Notes under the pieces: model-generated | What the model saw: only the letters and a program-made list of their open reading frames with translations | Database searches by the model: none | Told to the model about the DNA's origin: nothing | NCBI GenBank assembly: GCA_017432285.1 | Contig: JAFRJM010000017.1 | Span: 43,624 to 107,623 of the forward strand | Source: Oscillospiraceae bacterium | GTDB lineage: Bacteria > Bacillota > Clostridia > Oscillospirales > Ruminococcaceae | Direction of reading: 5' to 3' | Length of the DNA stretch: 64,000 bases | Shown here: positions 46,730 to 55,156 of the stretch, one piece after another | How positions within the stretch are numbered: the stretch's first letter is position 1 | How the letters are laid out: each line of letters starts with the position of its first letter | Program-made: the position numbers and the translations under genes

Positions 46730-47540
46730 CGTCTGTCTCCTTTTCAACCTCTTTTGAGGGGTGTTGGCCTGGGATGCTGGCAAGGACCATAAACATCAGC
46801 AGAAGTGATGCAAATACGTGATGCATCACGCTTATTATACTTAGAAAGGATGGAACGCCCGGCAATGCAAAGAGCTCCGGAAGACGGAATCCCACAGAAA
46901 GAAAAAATGCAAACAAAGTAAATCCCACTGCAGATGGAAAAGCAGAAGTGCTGCCGGCAAGAAGGGCAGAGCAGTAACGCAGCCAGGCGACAGCTAAGGC
47001 TCCTTCACAGAGCAGGGACAGTACAGCCAGAGAATTATGGATGTTAACTGGTTTTTGTGCATACAGGAAAAACATCTGAGAAGCAAATGCTATAGCGGGT
47101 GAAGATGCAAAAAGATCAGAAAGAACTGTATTGGGAAGAGATTTGTTCGTCGCCAGAATGAAGAAAAAGGTAGCGCTTAGCAAGTGAGAGATCGCATAGA
47201 ATATATAAATACCTACGGAAAGGACCATGGACGAGATTTGCGAGGTAAGAGGAGGAATAAGCAGCTGCTGAAGGGAGAACAGAGATGTCAGACAAAGCAG
47301 AATTTGGATAACAAGTGATGGGGAGCCCGGATTGACCGGAACGACTTTTTTCCTGAAAAAGCGTATAGCAGCAGAAGCAGCAATAACTGCTGCTAGGACA
47401 AGAGAAAAGAGAAAAAGATACCTTCCGTACGGCTTACCTGTGAAGAAGCCGGACGAAGTGTCTGTCTGGGACAATGTGGCCCAGCGAATCAGGAAGAAAG
47501 GAACCAGAAACAAAAAATATAAACGGAAAATACGCTTCAT
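46710..47540 (-). CDS. Uncharacterised polytopic membrane protein
   Basis: 276 residues with about eight hydrophobic helices (e.g. RLYFLFLVPFFLIRWATL, YLFLFSLVLAAVIAASAA, MVLSVGIYIFYAISHLLSAT) and a short charged tail (SKEVEKETDDGEDTI) on the cytosolic side. No motif known to me. It is translationally coupled to the WYL regulator downstream (20-base overlap), which suggests the regulator controls or is informed by it. ATG 47540 follows GGAGG. Confidence 0.75.
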   Translation of the reverse strand: MKRIFRLYFLFLVPFFLIRWATLSQTDTSSGFFTGKPYGRYLFLFSLVLAAVIAASAAIRFFRKKVVPVNPGSPSLVIQILLCLTSLFSLQQLLIPPLTSQISSMVLSVGIYIFYAISHLLSATFFFILATNKSLPNTVLSDLFASSPAIAFASQMFFLYAQKPVNIHNSLAVLSLLCEGALAVAWLRYCSALLAGSTSAFPSAVGFTLFAFFLSVGFRLPELFALPGVPSFLSIISVMHHVFASLLLMFMVLASIPGQHPSKEVEKETDDGEDTI

Positions 47541-47698
47541 GACAGCCTCCGATATTGTTTTGCTCATTAATTATAGCCGAGAAACAAACGGCTGTGAACA
47601 GCAGAGCTATAAAAATGAAAAGCAGTCTCACAAAAGTCTTGCCAGACTGCCAGAAATAAAGTAAGAATAGAATTAAACATAAATAAAGGAGAGCAAAG

Positions 47699-48745
47699 AT
47701 GGGGATCAATGAACAGAAAATTAAGAAAGAATATAAAAAGTCCACATGGACATTGTATGCCGGATTGATTCTTCTCGCAGCAACTTTGCTGTCACTGGTG
47801 CTGGGTGTCATAAAATATTCCAGCAGCAAAAATAACGTACCAGATCTTGAAACGATCATAGTAGAAGAGAGTGACAATAAGACAAGAAGGATAGCATACC
47901 TGGATATAGATGGTTGTTTTGGGTTCGCTTCCAAGGATGATGTGACATTATATATCGCTTACAACCCGGATTATTATTACATTATATCTATGGATGAAAA
48001 AGCTATAGCTGACCTAAGAAATCGCTTTGATCAGGCTGCTGATGACGAATTGGTCAGGGTATACGGCTGGACTATAGCGATACCTGAAGAAGCTAAAGCA
48101 TTTGCTGTTGAAGCCCTGAATGAAGAACTTGGAGAAGAAGTAGTTGGCCTTGATAATTTCGAGAGAATGTTTGGAGATGTGTGTCTCTCTGTTCATCCGA
48201 AAGAAAAAGTATTCAGTTTTGATGGCTTTGTCAATGTGTCAGGGGGCTATTTCATCGCTTCGTTGTTTATGCTCGCTGGTGGACTGATCATGTTCTTTAT
48301 GGGAAAGACAAGGAAAAAGACATACGAGGCGGCAATCAAAGGAGAGGATCTGGCTATGGCAGAAATAGACAGTCCTTCAGCCGTATGCTATGAGAAGTCT
48401 AAGACAATCCTGACTGATAATTATCTTGTTTCTTATTCCGGATCATATGGATCTGTTTCGTTTGCAGATATCGTGTGGGCATATATTACCAGACATTCGA
48501 CTAACGCCGTTCATGACTATGATTATCTGTCTGTTGCAACAAAGAACGGAAAGTTAATCGGCCTAGCAAACGGATCGGTAATCGGGAAAAGACAGGAAGA
48601 GACTTACAATCGTCACATGGAGATACTAAACAGGATCCATGAAAAGAACCCGGAGGCAAAGATAGGTTATTCTCCTGAAAACCTGGCTGAGTTTACTCAG
48701 CTCCAGAAAGAGATAAAGGAAAAGAAAAAAGCAGGACTGCTATAA
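47699..48745 (+). CDS. Uncharacterised membrane protein with two helices
   Basis: 348 residues. Helix 1 (TLYAGLILLAATLLSLVLGV, ~18-37), an extracytoplasmic domain of ~145 residues with DIDGCFGFASKDDVTLYIAY, helix 2 (GGYFIASLFMLAGGLIMFFM, ~182-201) and a cytosolic ~145-residue domain with SVSFADIVWAYITRHSTNAV, ending in a KE-rich coil. The cytosolic part vaguely recalls YcxB/DUF6709-like folds, but I cannot assign it. By eye the coding sequence is relatively AT-rich. ATG follows GGAGAGC. It is divergent from the membrane-protein/WYL pair. Confidence 0.7.
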   Translation: MGINEQKIKKEYKKSTWTLYAGLILLAATLLSLVLGVIKYSSSKNNVPDLETIIVEESDNKTRRIAYLDIDGCFGFASKDDVTLYIAYNPDYYYIISMDEKAIADLRNRFDQAADDELVRVYGWTIAIPEEAKAFAVEALNEELGEEVVGLDNFERMFGDVCLSVHPKEKVFSFDGFVNVSGGYFIASLFMLAGGLIMFFMGKTRKKTYEAAIKGEDLAMAEIDSPSAVCYEKSKTILTDNYLVSYSGSYGSVSFADIVWAYITRHSTNAVHDYDYLSVATKNGKLIGLANGSVIGKRQEETYNRHMEILNRIHEKNPEAKIGYSPENLAEFTQLQKEIKEKKKAGLL

Positions 48746-48751
48746 CGAAAC

Positions 48752-48795
48752 AAAAAAGAGACCCGGAGGGCGATATCACCCTTCGGGTCTTTCTT
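48752..48795. terminator. Bidirectional terminator
   Basis: 12-bp stem AGACCCGGAGGG (48759-48770) / CCCTTCGGGTCT (48779-48790) with one G-T pair, A-run left and TTTCTT right; lies between convergent genes. Confidence 0.8.
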
Positions 48796-48806
48796 GATTT
48801 CTTGGA

Positions 48807-51446
48807 TTAGTCTCTCGGATTGCGGATCTGTGCCTGAGCAGCAGCAAGGCGTGCGATCGGGACACGATACGGTGAGCAGGAGACATATGTTAGACCAACG
48901 CGGTGGCAGAAATCGATGGAAGAGGGGTCTCCGCCATGTTCGCCACAGATTCCGAGCTTGATGTCGGGACGGGTCTCTTTGCCGAGTGCAACAGCCATCT
49001 TGATGAGCTTACCTACGCCGATCTGGTCGAGGTGAGCGAACGGATCATTTTCATAGATGCCCTTGTTGTAGTACTCGCCGAGGAACTTTCCTGCGTCGTC
49101 GCGGGAGAATCCGAATGTCATCTGGGTGAGGTCGTTTGTTCCGAAGCTGAAGAACTCTGCTTCTTTTGCGATCTCATCAGCTGTGAGAGCTGCACGCGGG
49201 ATCTCGATCATTGTGCCGACTTTGTAATGGAGAGGCTTGCCTTTCTCGGCAATAATGGCCTCAGCTGTGTCGACAACGACCTTCTTTACATACTGGAGCT
49301 CTTTGATCTCACCGACCAGCGGGATCATGATCTCCGGTACGACGTCCATACCGGTGCGCTCGATAACTGCGTATGCAGCCTGAATGACAGCTCTTGTCTG
49401 CATTTCAGCGATCTCAGGATAGGTGACAGCGAGACGGCATCCGCGGTGGCCCATCATCGGGTTGAACTCGTGGAGTCCGGTGATAACCTGGTTGAGATCT
49501 TCAACAGAGATGTTCATCTCTTCTGCGAGAGCCTTGATGTCTTCCGGGTTGGTAGGAACGAACTCATGGAGAGGAGGATCCAGGAAGCGGATGGTTACGG
49601 GCATGCCGTGCATCTCTTCATAGAGCTTCTCGAAGTCGCCCTGCTGCATCGGGAGGATCTTGGCGAGAGCGGCTTTGCGCTGCTCTACTGTATCGGAGAC
49701 GATCATCTCGCGGACGGCTGCGATACGGTCTGCTTCAAAGAACATGTGCTCTGTGCGGCAGAGGCCGATACCTTCTGCGCCGTACTCGAATGCCTGGTGT
49801 GCATCGCGAGGTGTGTCAGCGTTGGTGCGTACACCGAGTTTGCGGACTTCGTCTGCCCATCCCATGAAACGACCGAAGTTGCCGGACAGGGAAGCGGGAA
49901 CCGTGGGGATTGCCTCAAGGTAGATATTACCTGTGCTGCCGTCGAGGGAGATCCAGTCTCCGCGATAGACTTTCTTGCCGCCGAGTTCGAAGAATCCTTC
50001 TTCATCGTGAATGTGGACTTCACCGCATCCGGAAACACAGCATGTTCCCATTCCGCGGGCAACAACTGCTGCGTGGGAGGTCATACCGCCGCGGACGGTG
50101 AGGATGCCCTGGGAAACGTGCATTCCTTCGATATCCTCAGGAGAGGTCTCAAGACGGACGAGGATGACTTTGTTGCCTTTGGCTGCTTCCTGGATAGCTT
50201 CTTCAGCAGAGAATACTACCTGGCCGCAAGCTGCGCCGGGGGATGCCGGAAGGGCGGAAGCTGCTGCTGTTGCGTTCTTCAGAGCTGCAGCGTCAAACTG
50301 CGGGTGGAGAAGAGCGTCGAGCTGCTTTGCGTCGACCATCATAAGAGCTTCCTCTTTTGTGATCATGCCTTCGTCAACGAGATCGCATGCTACACGGAGA
50401 GCGGCTGCTGCTGTGCGCTTGCCGTTACGTGTCTGGAGCATGTAGAGCTTGCCATTCTCAATGGTGAACTCCATATCCTGCATGTCATGATAGTGCTTCT
50501 CAAGGTTGGTAGCGATGGTGTTGAACTGATCATAGACAGCGGGATTGGTCTGCTGGAGCTCGGAGATGTTGGAAGGTGTGCGGACACCGGCAACGACGTC
50601 CTCGCCCTGAGCATTCATCAGGAACTCGCCGAAGAGACCTTTTTCACCGGTGGCGGGGTTGCGTGTGAAGGCAACACCTGTTCCGGAGTTGTTGTTGAGG
50701 TTGCCGAATACCATCGGCATGACAGAGACCGCGGTGCCCCAGTGGGACGGGATCTCATTCATCTTACGATAATAGATGGCGCGCTCGTTGTTCCATGAAC
50801 GGAACACGGCTTTGACTGCGCCGACCAGCTGCTCATTAGGATCCTGCGGGAACTCGCAGCCAAGCTGTTCTTTATAGAACTCGCGGAAGCGGACGAGCAT
50901 CTCTTTCAGATCTTCAGTGTCGAGCTCTATATCCTGCTGGACACCTTTCTTCTCTTTCAGTTCGTCAATGATGACTTCGAAGCGCTTCTTTGAAAGGCCC
51001 ATGACAACATCAGAATACATCTGAACGAATCTGCGGTATGAGTCATAAACGAAACGCTCAAATTTTGGATCATCATTTCCTGCAATAAGTCCTGCAGCGA
51101 CTTCATCGTTGATACCAAGGTTCAGGATGGTGTCCATCATGCCGGGCATGGAAGCCGGAGCGCCGGAACGTACGGAAACGAGAAGGGGCTTTGCGGGGTT
51201 GCCGAGTTCCTTATCATTGATCGCTTCGATCTTGTGCAGATACTCAAAGATCTCATCCATGATTTCGGGAGCTACCTGCTCGCCGTCCTGATAATAACGG
51301 GTGCATGCTTCAGTAGTAATGATGAAGCCCTGGGGTACAGGAAGACCAAGGTTGGTCATCTCAGCAAGGTTAGCACCCTTGCCGCCCAGGAGTTCACGCA
51401 TTGTGCCGTTGCCCTCATTGAAGAGGTAAACGTATTTGTGTGCCAT
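48807..51446 (-). CDS. ppdK: Pyruvate, phosphate dikinase
   Basis: 879-residue enzyme interconverting pyruvate + ATP + Pi and PEP + AMP + PPi, common in fermentative Clostridia. N-terminal ATP-grasp: LFNEGNGTMRELLGGKGANL (~7-26) and SVRSGAPASMPGMMDTILNL (~92-111). Phosphohistidine domain: GGMTSHAAVVARGMGTCCVS (~454-473; His in TSHAAV). PEP/pyruvate domain: TRTEHMFFE-like LCRTEHMFFEADRI, SFGTNDLTQMTFGFSRDDAG (~770-789) and catalytic Cys in LGICGEHGGDPSSI. ATG 51446 follows AGGAGG; the longer frame crosses the promoter. No PPDK regulatory protein gene is visible. Confidence 0.97.
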   Translation of the reverse strand: MAHKYVYLFNEGNGTMRELLGGKGANLAEMTNLGLPVPQGFIITTEACTRYYQDGEQVAPEIMDEIFEYLHKIEAINDKELGNPAKPLLVSVRSGAPASMPGMMDTILNLGINDEVAAGLIAGNDDPKFERFVYDSYRRFVQMYSDVVMGLSKKRFEVIIDELKEKKGVQQDIELDTEDLKEMLVRFREFYKEQLGCEFPQDPNEQLVGAVKAVFRSWNNERAIYYRKMNEIPSHWGTAVSVMPMVFGNLNNNSGTGVAFTRNPATGEKGLFGEFLMNAQGEDVVAGVRTPSNISELQQTNPAVYDQFNTIATNLEKHYHDMQDMEFTIENGKLYMLQTRNGKRTAAAALRVACDLVDEGMITKEEALMMVDAKQLDALLHPQFDAAALKNATAAASALPASPGAACGQVVFSAEEAIQEAAKGNKVILVRLETSPEDIEGMHVSQGILTVRGGMTSHAAVVARGMGTCCVSGCGEVHIHDEEGFFELGGKKVYRGDWISLDGSTGNIYLEAIPTVPASLSGNFGRFMGWADEVRKLGVRTNADTPRDAHQAFEYGAEGIGLCRTEHMFFEADRIAAVREMIVSDTVEQRKAALAKILPMQQGDFEKLYEEMHGMPVTIRFLDPPLHEFVPTNPEDIKALAEEMNISVEDLNQVITGLHEFNPMMGHRGCRLAVTYPEIAEMQTRAVIQAAYAVIERTGMDVVPEIMIPLVGEIKELQYVKKVVVDTAEAIIAEKGKPLHYKVGTMIEIPRAALTADEIAKEAEFFSFGTNDLTQMTFGFSRDDAGKFLGEYYNKGIYENDPFAHLDQIGVGKLIKMAVALGKETRPDIKLGICGEHGGDPSSIDFCHRVGLTYVSCSPYRVPIARLAAAQAQIRNPRD

Positions 51447-51494
51447 ATGGTTCCTCCTATATATAAATATATCTTTATCAAATAACGCCAAAAT

Positions 51495-51523
51495 ATTATA
51501 CCAAATAGGCCTACCCAATACAA
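51495..51523 (-). promoter_or_regulatory. Promoter of ppdK
   Basis: On the minus strand TTGTAT, 17-base spacer, then TATAAT preceded by TGG (extended -10); complement of 51518-51523 and 51495-51500. Confidence 0.7.
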
Positions 51524-51620
51524 CCATATTTTTCTTCAGCGGGAGGGGCTAAAAGGTTGAAAAAGGGGTAGGTAATTGAGATAATTATATTGCTAGAACG
51601 TATCTCGAAAGGCGCATCGG

Positions 51621-52622
51621 ATGAAGGAAACGAACGTTGTTATCTTGGCTGCAGGACAGGGCAAAAGGATGAGAGCAGTGTGCTCCAAAGTCCTCTGTAC
51701 TGTGGCAGGAAAGCCGATGCTCCTCTGGGTAACGGATGCTGCTAGGAAAGCCGGAGCGGACCATGTGTGCGTCGTCGCTTCCGAGCCGGATGTCATTCAG
51801 GCTGTGAAGGATGCCGGATTTGAAGTCCGTATCCAGACAGAAAGACTGGGAACCGGACACGCCACAAGGATGGCGGCGGACTTCCTTGAACAGCACAAAA
51901 ACGGAGATACGCTTGTCCTTTGCGGAGACGCGCCTTTCATGGACAGCGACACTATACGAAAGGCATATGAACAGCACATAGCAGAGGACAATGCTCTCAC
52001 TGTAGTCACGGCAGAACTTCCGGATGCAGGTCCTTACGGACGGATAATCAGGGACGGAAACAGGCTTGCGGCTATAGTGGAACGCGCGGACTGTACGCCT
52101 GAGCAGGTGCTGATCAGGGAGATAAACTCCGGGGCGTTCTGGTTCAAAACGGACATCCTCATCGATACGCTCGGGAAGATCCGCAACAACAATGCGCAGG
52201 GCGAGTACTACCTGACAGACGCTGTCGCGATCATCATAGAAGCCGGCTATAAAGCCGGAGCACGCCTTGCGGATTCACAGGATGTTGTGCTTGGTGCGAA
52301 TGACCCGGCCGGATTGCTTCTCCTCAATGAGAGAGCTGCTGCGATGGCTATAGAGAAACATCTTTCCAACGGAGTGCAGATAGAACTCAGGGACGGAGTA
52401 ATGATCGGCCCCGATGTGGAGATCGAGGCAGGCGCATGCATACTTCACGGTTGTACCCTTACAGGAAGGACAGTCATACGCAGAGGCGCAGTGATAGGTC
52501 CGAACAGCATCATCAGAAACAGTGAGATAGGCGAAGGGACCGTGGTAGAGTACAGTGTGGTGGAAAATGCTGCAGTAGCGCCGCATGGAAAAGTCGGACC
52601 GTTCAGAACAGTAAAAGACTGA
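51621..52622 (+). CDS. GlmU-like UDP-GlcNAc pyrophosphorylase lacking the acetyltransferase domain
   Basis: 333 residues against ~450 for bifunctional GlmU. The nucleotidyltransferase half is complete: VVILAAGQGKRMRAVCSKVL (~6-25, with Lys for the usual Thr of GTRM), TERLGTGHATRMA, LVLCGDAPFMDSDTI, AGPYGRIIRD, IREINSGAFWF and NNNAQGEYYLTDAV. The left-handed beta-helix begins (GVMIGPDVEIEAGACILHGC) but stops at HGKVGPFRTVKD, before the acetyltransferase catalytic residues. The stop is followed at once by the prs promoter, so this is a real end, not a nearby frameshift. It likely uridylylates GlcNAc-1-P or another sugar phosphate. ATG follows a weak AAAGG. Confidence 0.85.
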   Translation: MKETNVVILAAGQGKRMRAVCSKVLCTVAGKPMLLWVTDAARKAGADHVCVVASEPDVIQAVKDAGFEVRIQTERLGTGHATRMAADFLEQHKNGDTLVLCGDAPFMDSDTIRKAYEQHIAEDNALTVVTAELPDAGPYGRIIRDGNRLAAIVERADCTPEQVLIREINSGAFWFKTDILIDTLGKIRNNNAQGEYYLTDAVAIIIEAGYKAGARLADSQDVVLGANDPAGLLLLNERAAAMAIEKHLSNGVQIELRDGVMIGPDVEIEAGACILHGCTLTGRTVIRRGAVIGPNSIIRNSEIGEGTVVEYSVVENAAVAPHGKVGPFRTVKD

Positions 52623-52628
52623 TATAAT
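52620..52628 (+). promoter_or_regulatory. Extended -10 promoter of prs
   Basis: TGATATAAT overlapping the stop of the GlmU-like gene: a perfect -10 with TGn extension, 32 bases before the prs start. Confidence 0.55.
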
Positions 52629-52660
52629 ATGAGCAGGGAATAGAAAAGGGGCGATGTACA

Positions 52661-53620
52661 ATGAATCTTCATGGCAGAGAGATCAAATTATTTGCGGCAA
52701 ACTCAAATCCGACGTTGGCTAACGACGTTTCAACATATCTGGGGATCCCGCTCGGGAGAGCCGATGTCGGCAAATTCAGTGACGGTGAGACTTCGGTCTC
52801 AGTCTACGATACGGTCCGTGGCTGCGACGTATTCGTTATCCAGTCAATTTCTGAGCCGACCAATGACAATTTGATGGAACTGCTCGTAATGATAGACGCA
52901 TTCAAGAGAGCGTCTGCAGGCCGCATCACAGCTGTTGTCCCTTATTACGGCTATGCCAGACAGGACAGAAAAGCAAAAGGCAGGGATCCGATCACAGCGA
53001 AACTGGTCGCAGACATGATCTCTGTTGCCGGAGCAGACAGGATCCTCACGATGGATCTCCATGCCCCGCAGATCCAGGGATTTTTCAATATCCCACTGGA
53101 CCATCTGGTGGGAGCGACACTGCTTACGCCGTACGTCATGAAAAAATTTGATAATAATTATGACAATGTTGTCGTCATGTCCCCTGATGTAGGATCGATC
53201 AAGCGCGCGAGGAACTTCGCAAGACACTTCAACGCTCCTATTGCAATCGTGGACAAGCGCCGTCCGAAAGCAAACGTCAGCGAAGTTATGAACATCATAG
53301 GCGATGTCGAAGGCAAGGATGTCATCATCTTCGATGATATGATAGATACAGCAGGAACGCTCGTAGGAGCAGCCAATGCCATCAAGGATCACGGCGCAAA
53401 AAGCATCACTGCCGCGGCGACGCATCCGGTCCTCTCCGGACCCGCCATCGAGCGCATCGCAGAGAGCAACCTTGACGAAGTTATCGTCCTGGATACCATC
53501 GCGGTGCCGGAGTCAAAGAGGATCCCGAAGATAACGGTCCTTCCGTCCGGCGGACTCTTCGCGGAGGCTATCAGCAGGATCTATTCAGACAAGGCTATCT
53601 CTCCGCTGGTAGACACCTGA
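52661..53620 (+). CDS. prs: Ribose-phosphate pyrophosphokinase
   Basis: 319-residue enzyme making PRPP from ribose-5-phosphate and ATP. Landmarks: IPLGRADVGKFSDGETSVSV (~28-47), PYYGYARQDRKAKGRDPITA (~105-124; flexible ATP loop), DLHAPQIQGFFNIPLDHL (~141-158), PRPP loop VIIFDDMIDTAGTL (~224-237). The glmU-prs order is common in Firmicutes. PRPP feeds upp, encoded 3 kb away. ATG follows AAGGGG. Confidence 0.96.
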   Translation: MNLHGREIKLFAANSNPTLANDVSTYLGIPLGRADVGKFSDGETSVSVYDTVRGCDVFVIQSISEPTNDNLMELLVMIDAFKRASAGRITAVVPYYGYARQDRKAKGRDPITAKLVADMISVAGADRILTMDLHAPQIQGFFNIPLDHLVGATLLTPYVMKKFDNNYDNVVVMSPDVGSIKRARNFARHFNAPIAIVDKRRPKANVSEVMNIIGDVEGKDVIIFDDMIDTAGTLVGAANAIKDHGAKSITAAATHPVLSGPAIERIAESNLDEVIVLDTIAVPESKRIPKITVLPSGGLFAEAISRIYSDKAISPLVDT

Positions 53621-53642
53621 TCGAATACCATAAAAAACAGAT

Positions 53643-53674
53643 GCCCAACGTTTTTATCAACGCTGGGCGTTTTG
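53643..53674 (+). terminator. Terminator of prs
   Basis: GCCCAACG / CGCTGGGC stem with one A-C mismatch, then GTTTTG. Confidence 0.7.
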
Positions 53675-53686
53675 TATGGGAAAAAA

Positions 53687-54967
53687 TTATCCTTTGATCT
53701 TTCTCAGGAGAGACTTCAGATTTATACGGAATCTGCGGTAAGCGGGGCGAACGGTCTCATAGAGCCAGAACCAGAAAGGCTTTGTCACAAGGTCGAACTC
53801 GCCGATGAATTCTATATATCTGCCGCCCCATTGGCGTTTGAAAGCGTGAACTGAGCTGAAATCCGGATCCGCATCAGGGTTTCCCACAGTTCCGAACTGA
53901 TCCATAAAGATGCAGCCTGCCGCTTTCTGCGCCATCATCTTCTCGTAGTAGGTGCGGTTGTTGCAGAAAGTCTCATTCATTATCCCGCTGCTCCCGGCAT
54001 GGACTGCCCAGGACTTGTTTCCGTAGCGTATGACGAAATGGGCCGAGACCGTGACTTCGCCGGGATACTGCCTGGCATACTCCTCAAACATCGGGATCTC
54101 ACGGAGGAGCCTGGCTTCTGTTTCTCTGCTTTCCTGAAGGGGACCTTCTTTTTTCAGTTTTTCTCTTCGGGTGAGAGTGTCTGCCAGTTCCTGCTTCAGC
54201 AATGACACTGTTTCGGTCGGGTTAACGGTTCCTATATAAAGGTGCGCCATGTCCTCTTTTGCGAGGCAGCGGTATAGGTTCTGGTAATAATGGAGAGGAT
54301 ATGCATAGAATTCATCCCTTTTACTGGTGAGGGTGATCATATCGTACAGTTTCTCTACATCCTCATATCCGCCTTCACGGACGGTCACCGCATAGTGATG
54401 GCTCTTTTTGATGTTTTTCAATACGTTTCCGGTGAAAGCTTTTCCTATCGCTTTCTCGTCCGGAGTCAGATCTATGCGGAACGTGAACCTAGGTTCCCTT
54501 CCCTCGAATCCGAGATTGAAGCCCCTGTGCTTATAGCCAAGATCCAGAAGGGAGTCTATGATTGGCTGGTTGTCAAAACCATCAGGATCGGGGGACCCGT
54601 CAGGAAGGATCGCTCTGCGCTCCACATCCGGGTCTATGGCGACGAACATCGCGCTGCGGGTTTTTGCGAAAGCCAGAACTGCTTCTGTCATCTCTTTCAG
54701 AAGTTCTTTATCATTAAAATCCAGCACGTAACCGCGAGGGGCATACATGTAACAGGGGAACAGGGAAGGCTTGCGCTCAAGCAGCAAAGAGGCGGCTTTA
54801 AGCTCACCTGAAATCTCATCTTCAAGTCCCACGAGGTGGTAAACGACACCCTTTTCTTCAGCGGAAAAGTCACCCCATGCAGCGCTCTGCATAAAGTGAC
54901 TTTTGGTCGGATGGCTCTTTACGAAAGCCTCATAACGGCCGGATTTTACATTCTGTATAAATCGCAT
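53687..54967 (-). CDS. FemX/MurM-type peptidoglycan branching aminoacyltransferase
   Basis: 426-residue FemABX protein that adds an amino acid from aminoacyl-tRNA to the lipid II stem peptide. Two GNAT-like halves are visible with the family markers HFMQSAAWGDFSAEEKG (~25-41), PRGYVLDFND (~78-87), KNIKKSHHYAVTVREG (~188-203), a coiled-coil arm (~255-310) and YGNKSWAVHAGSSGI (~315-329). Ends with a basic helical tail RFRINLKSLLRKIKG. ATG 54967 is chosen over upstream in-frame ATGs because those lie in a perfect hairpin; its ribosome-binding site is weak (AAAGAGA). Monoderm marker; specificity (Gly, Ala or Ser) is unknown. Confidence 0.9.
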   Translation of the reverse strand: MRFIQNVKSGRYEAFVKSHPTKSHFMQSAAWGDFSAEEKGVVYHLVGLEDEISGELKAASLLLERKPSLFPCYMYAPRGYVLDFNDKELLKEMTEAVLAFAKTRSAMFVAIDPDVERRAILPDGSPDPDGFDNQPIIDSLLDLGYKHRGFNLGFEGREPRFTFRIDLTPDEKAIGKAFTGNVLKNIKKSHHYAVTVREGGYEDVEKLYDMITLTSKRDEFYAYPLHYYQNLYRCLAKEDMAHLYIGTVNPTETVSLLKQELADTLTRREKLKKEGPLQESRETEARLLREIPMFEEYARQYPGEVTVSAHFVIRYGNKSWAVHAGSSGIMNETFCNNRTYYEKMMAQKAAGCIFMDQFGTVGNPDADPDFSSVHAFKRQWGGRYIEFIGEFDLVTKPFWFWLYETVRPAYRRFRINLKSLLRKIKG

Positions 54968-54984
54968 TTTACAGTCTCTTTCAT

Positions 54985-55018
54985 CAGGTGTTGAAGATTT
55001 TGCCATCTTCAACACCTG
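54985..55018 (-). promoter_or_regulatory. Perfect hairpin in the femX leader
   Basis: 14-bp exact inverted repeat CAGGTGTTGAAGAT / ATCTTCAACACCTG with a 6-base loop, 18 bases upstream of the femX start. In femX RNA no T-run follows; read on the plus strand a GTTTTTTA follows, but no plus-strand gene needs a terminator here. Possible attenuator, operator or RNA-stability element. Confidence 0.6.
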
Positions 55019-55096
55019 TTTTTTACTCGCAAACTGGCTACAAATATGCCATTTTTACGCAAAATGGAACAAACATTTCAACATTTTTAACAGAGT

Positions 55097-55127
55097 TTTA
55101 AACAAATGACAAAATTGTAACTGTCAA
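55097..55127 (-). promoter_or_regulatory. Possible femX promoter
   Basis: Minus strand TTGACA (complement of 55122-55127) followed at 17 bases by TGTTTA or at 19 bases by TTTAAA. The -35 is perfect, the -10 poor. Confidence 0.35.
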
Positions 55128-55156
55128 GGTGAGTGTACAAAATGGAGAGTCGATAC

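Noticed and set aside
47622-47650. GCAGTCT/AGACTGC inverted repeat in the divergent region before 47699
   Set aside because: Only seven pairs with no T-run; too weak to name as a terminator, though it could be an operator.
48903-50798. Long plus-strand open frame (631 codons) opposite ppdK
   Set aside because: It is the antisense shadow of a strongly biased gene; it has Cys/Val/Leu-heavy composition, no ribosome-binding site and no recognisable motif.
51621-53620. GlmU frameshifted into the following gene
   Set aside because: Only 38 bases separate its stop from prs, too short for the missing ~120 residues, and no frame there encodes beta-helix repeats.
54985-55020. Plus-strand terminator upstream of femX
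   Set aside because: A T-run follows on the plus strand, but prs already has its own terminator 1.3 kb earlier and no plus-strand gene ends here; listed instead as a leader hairpin.
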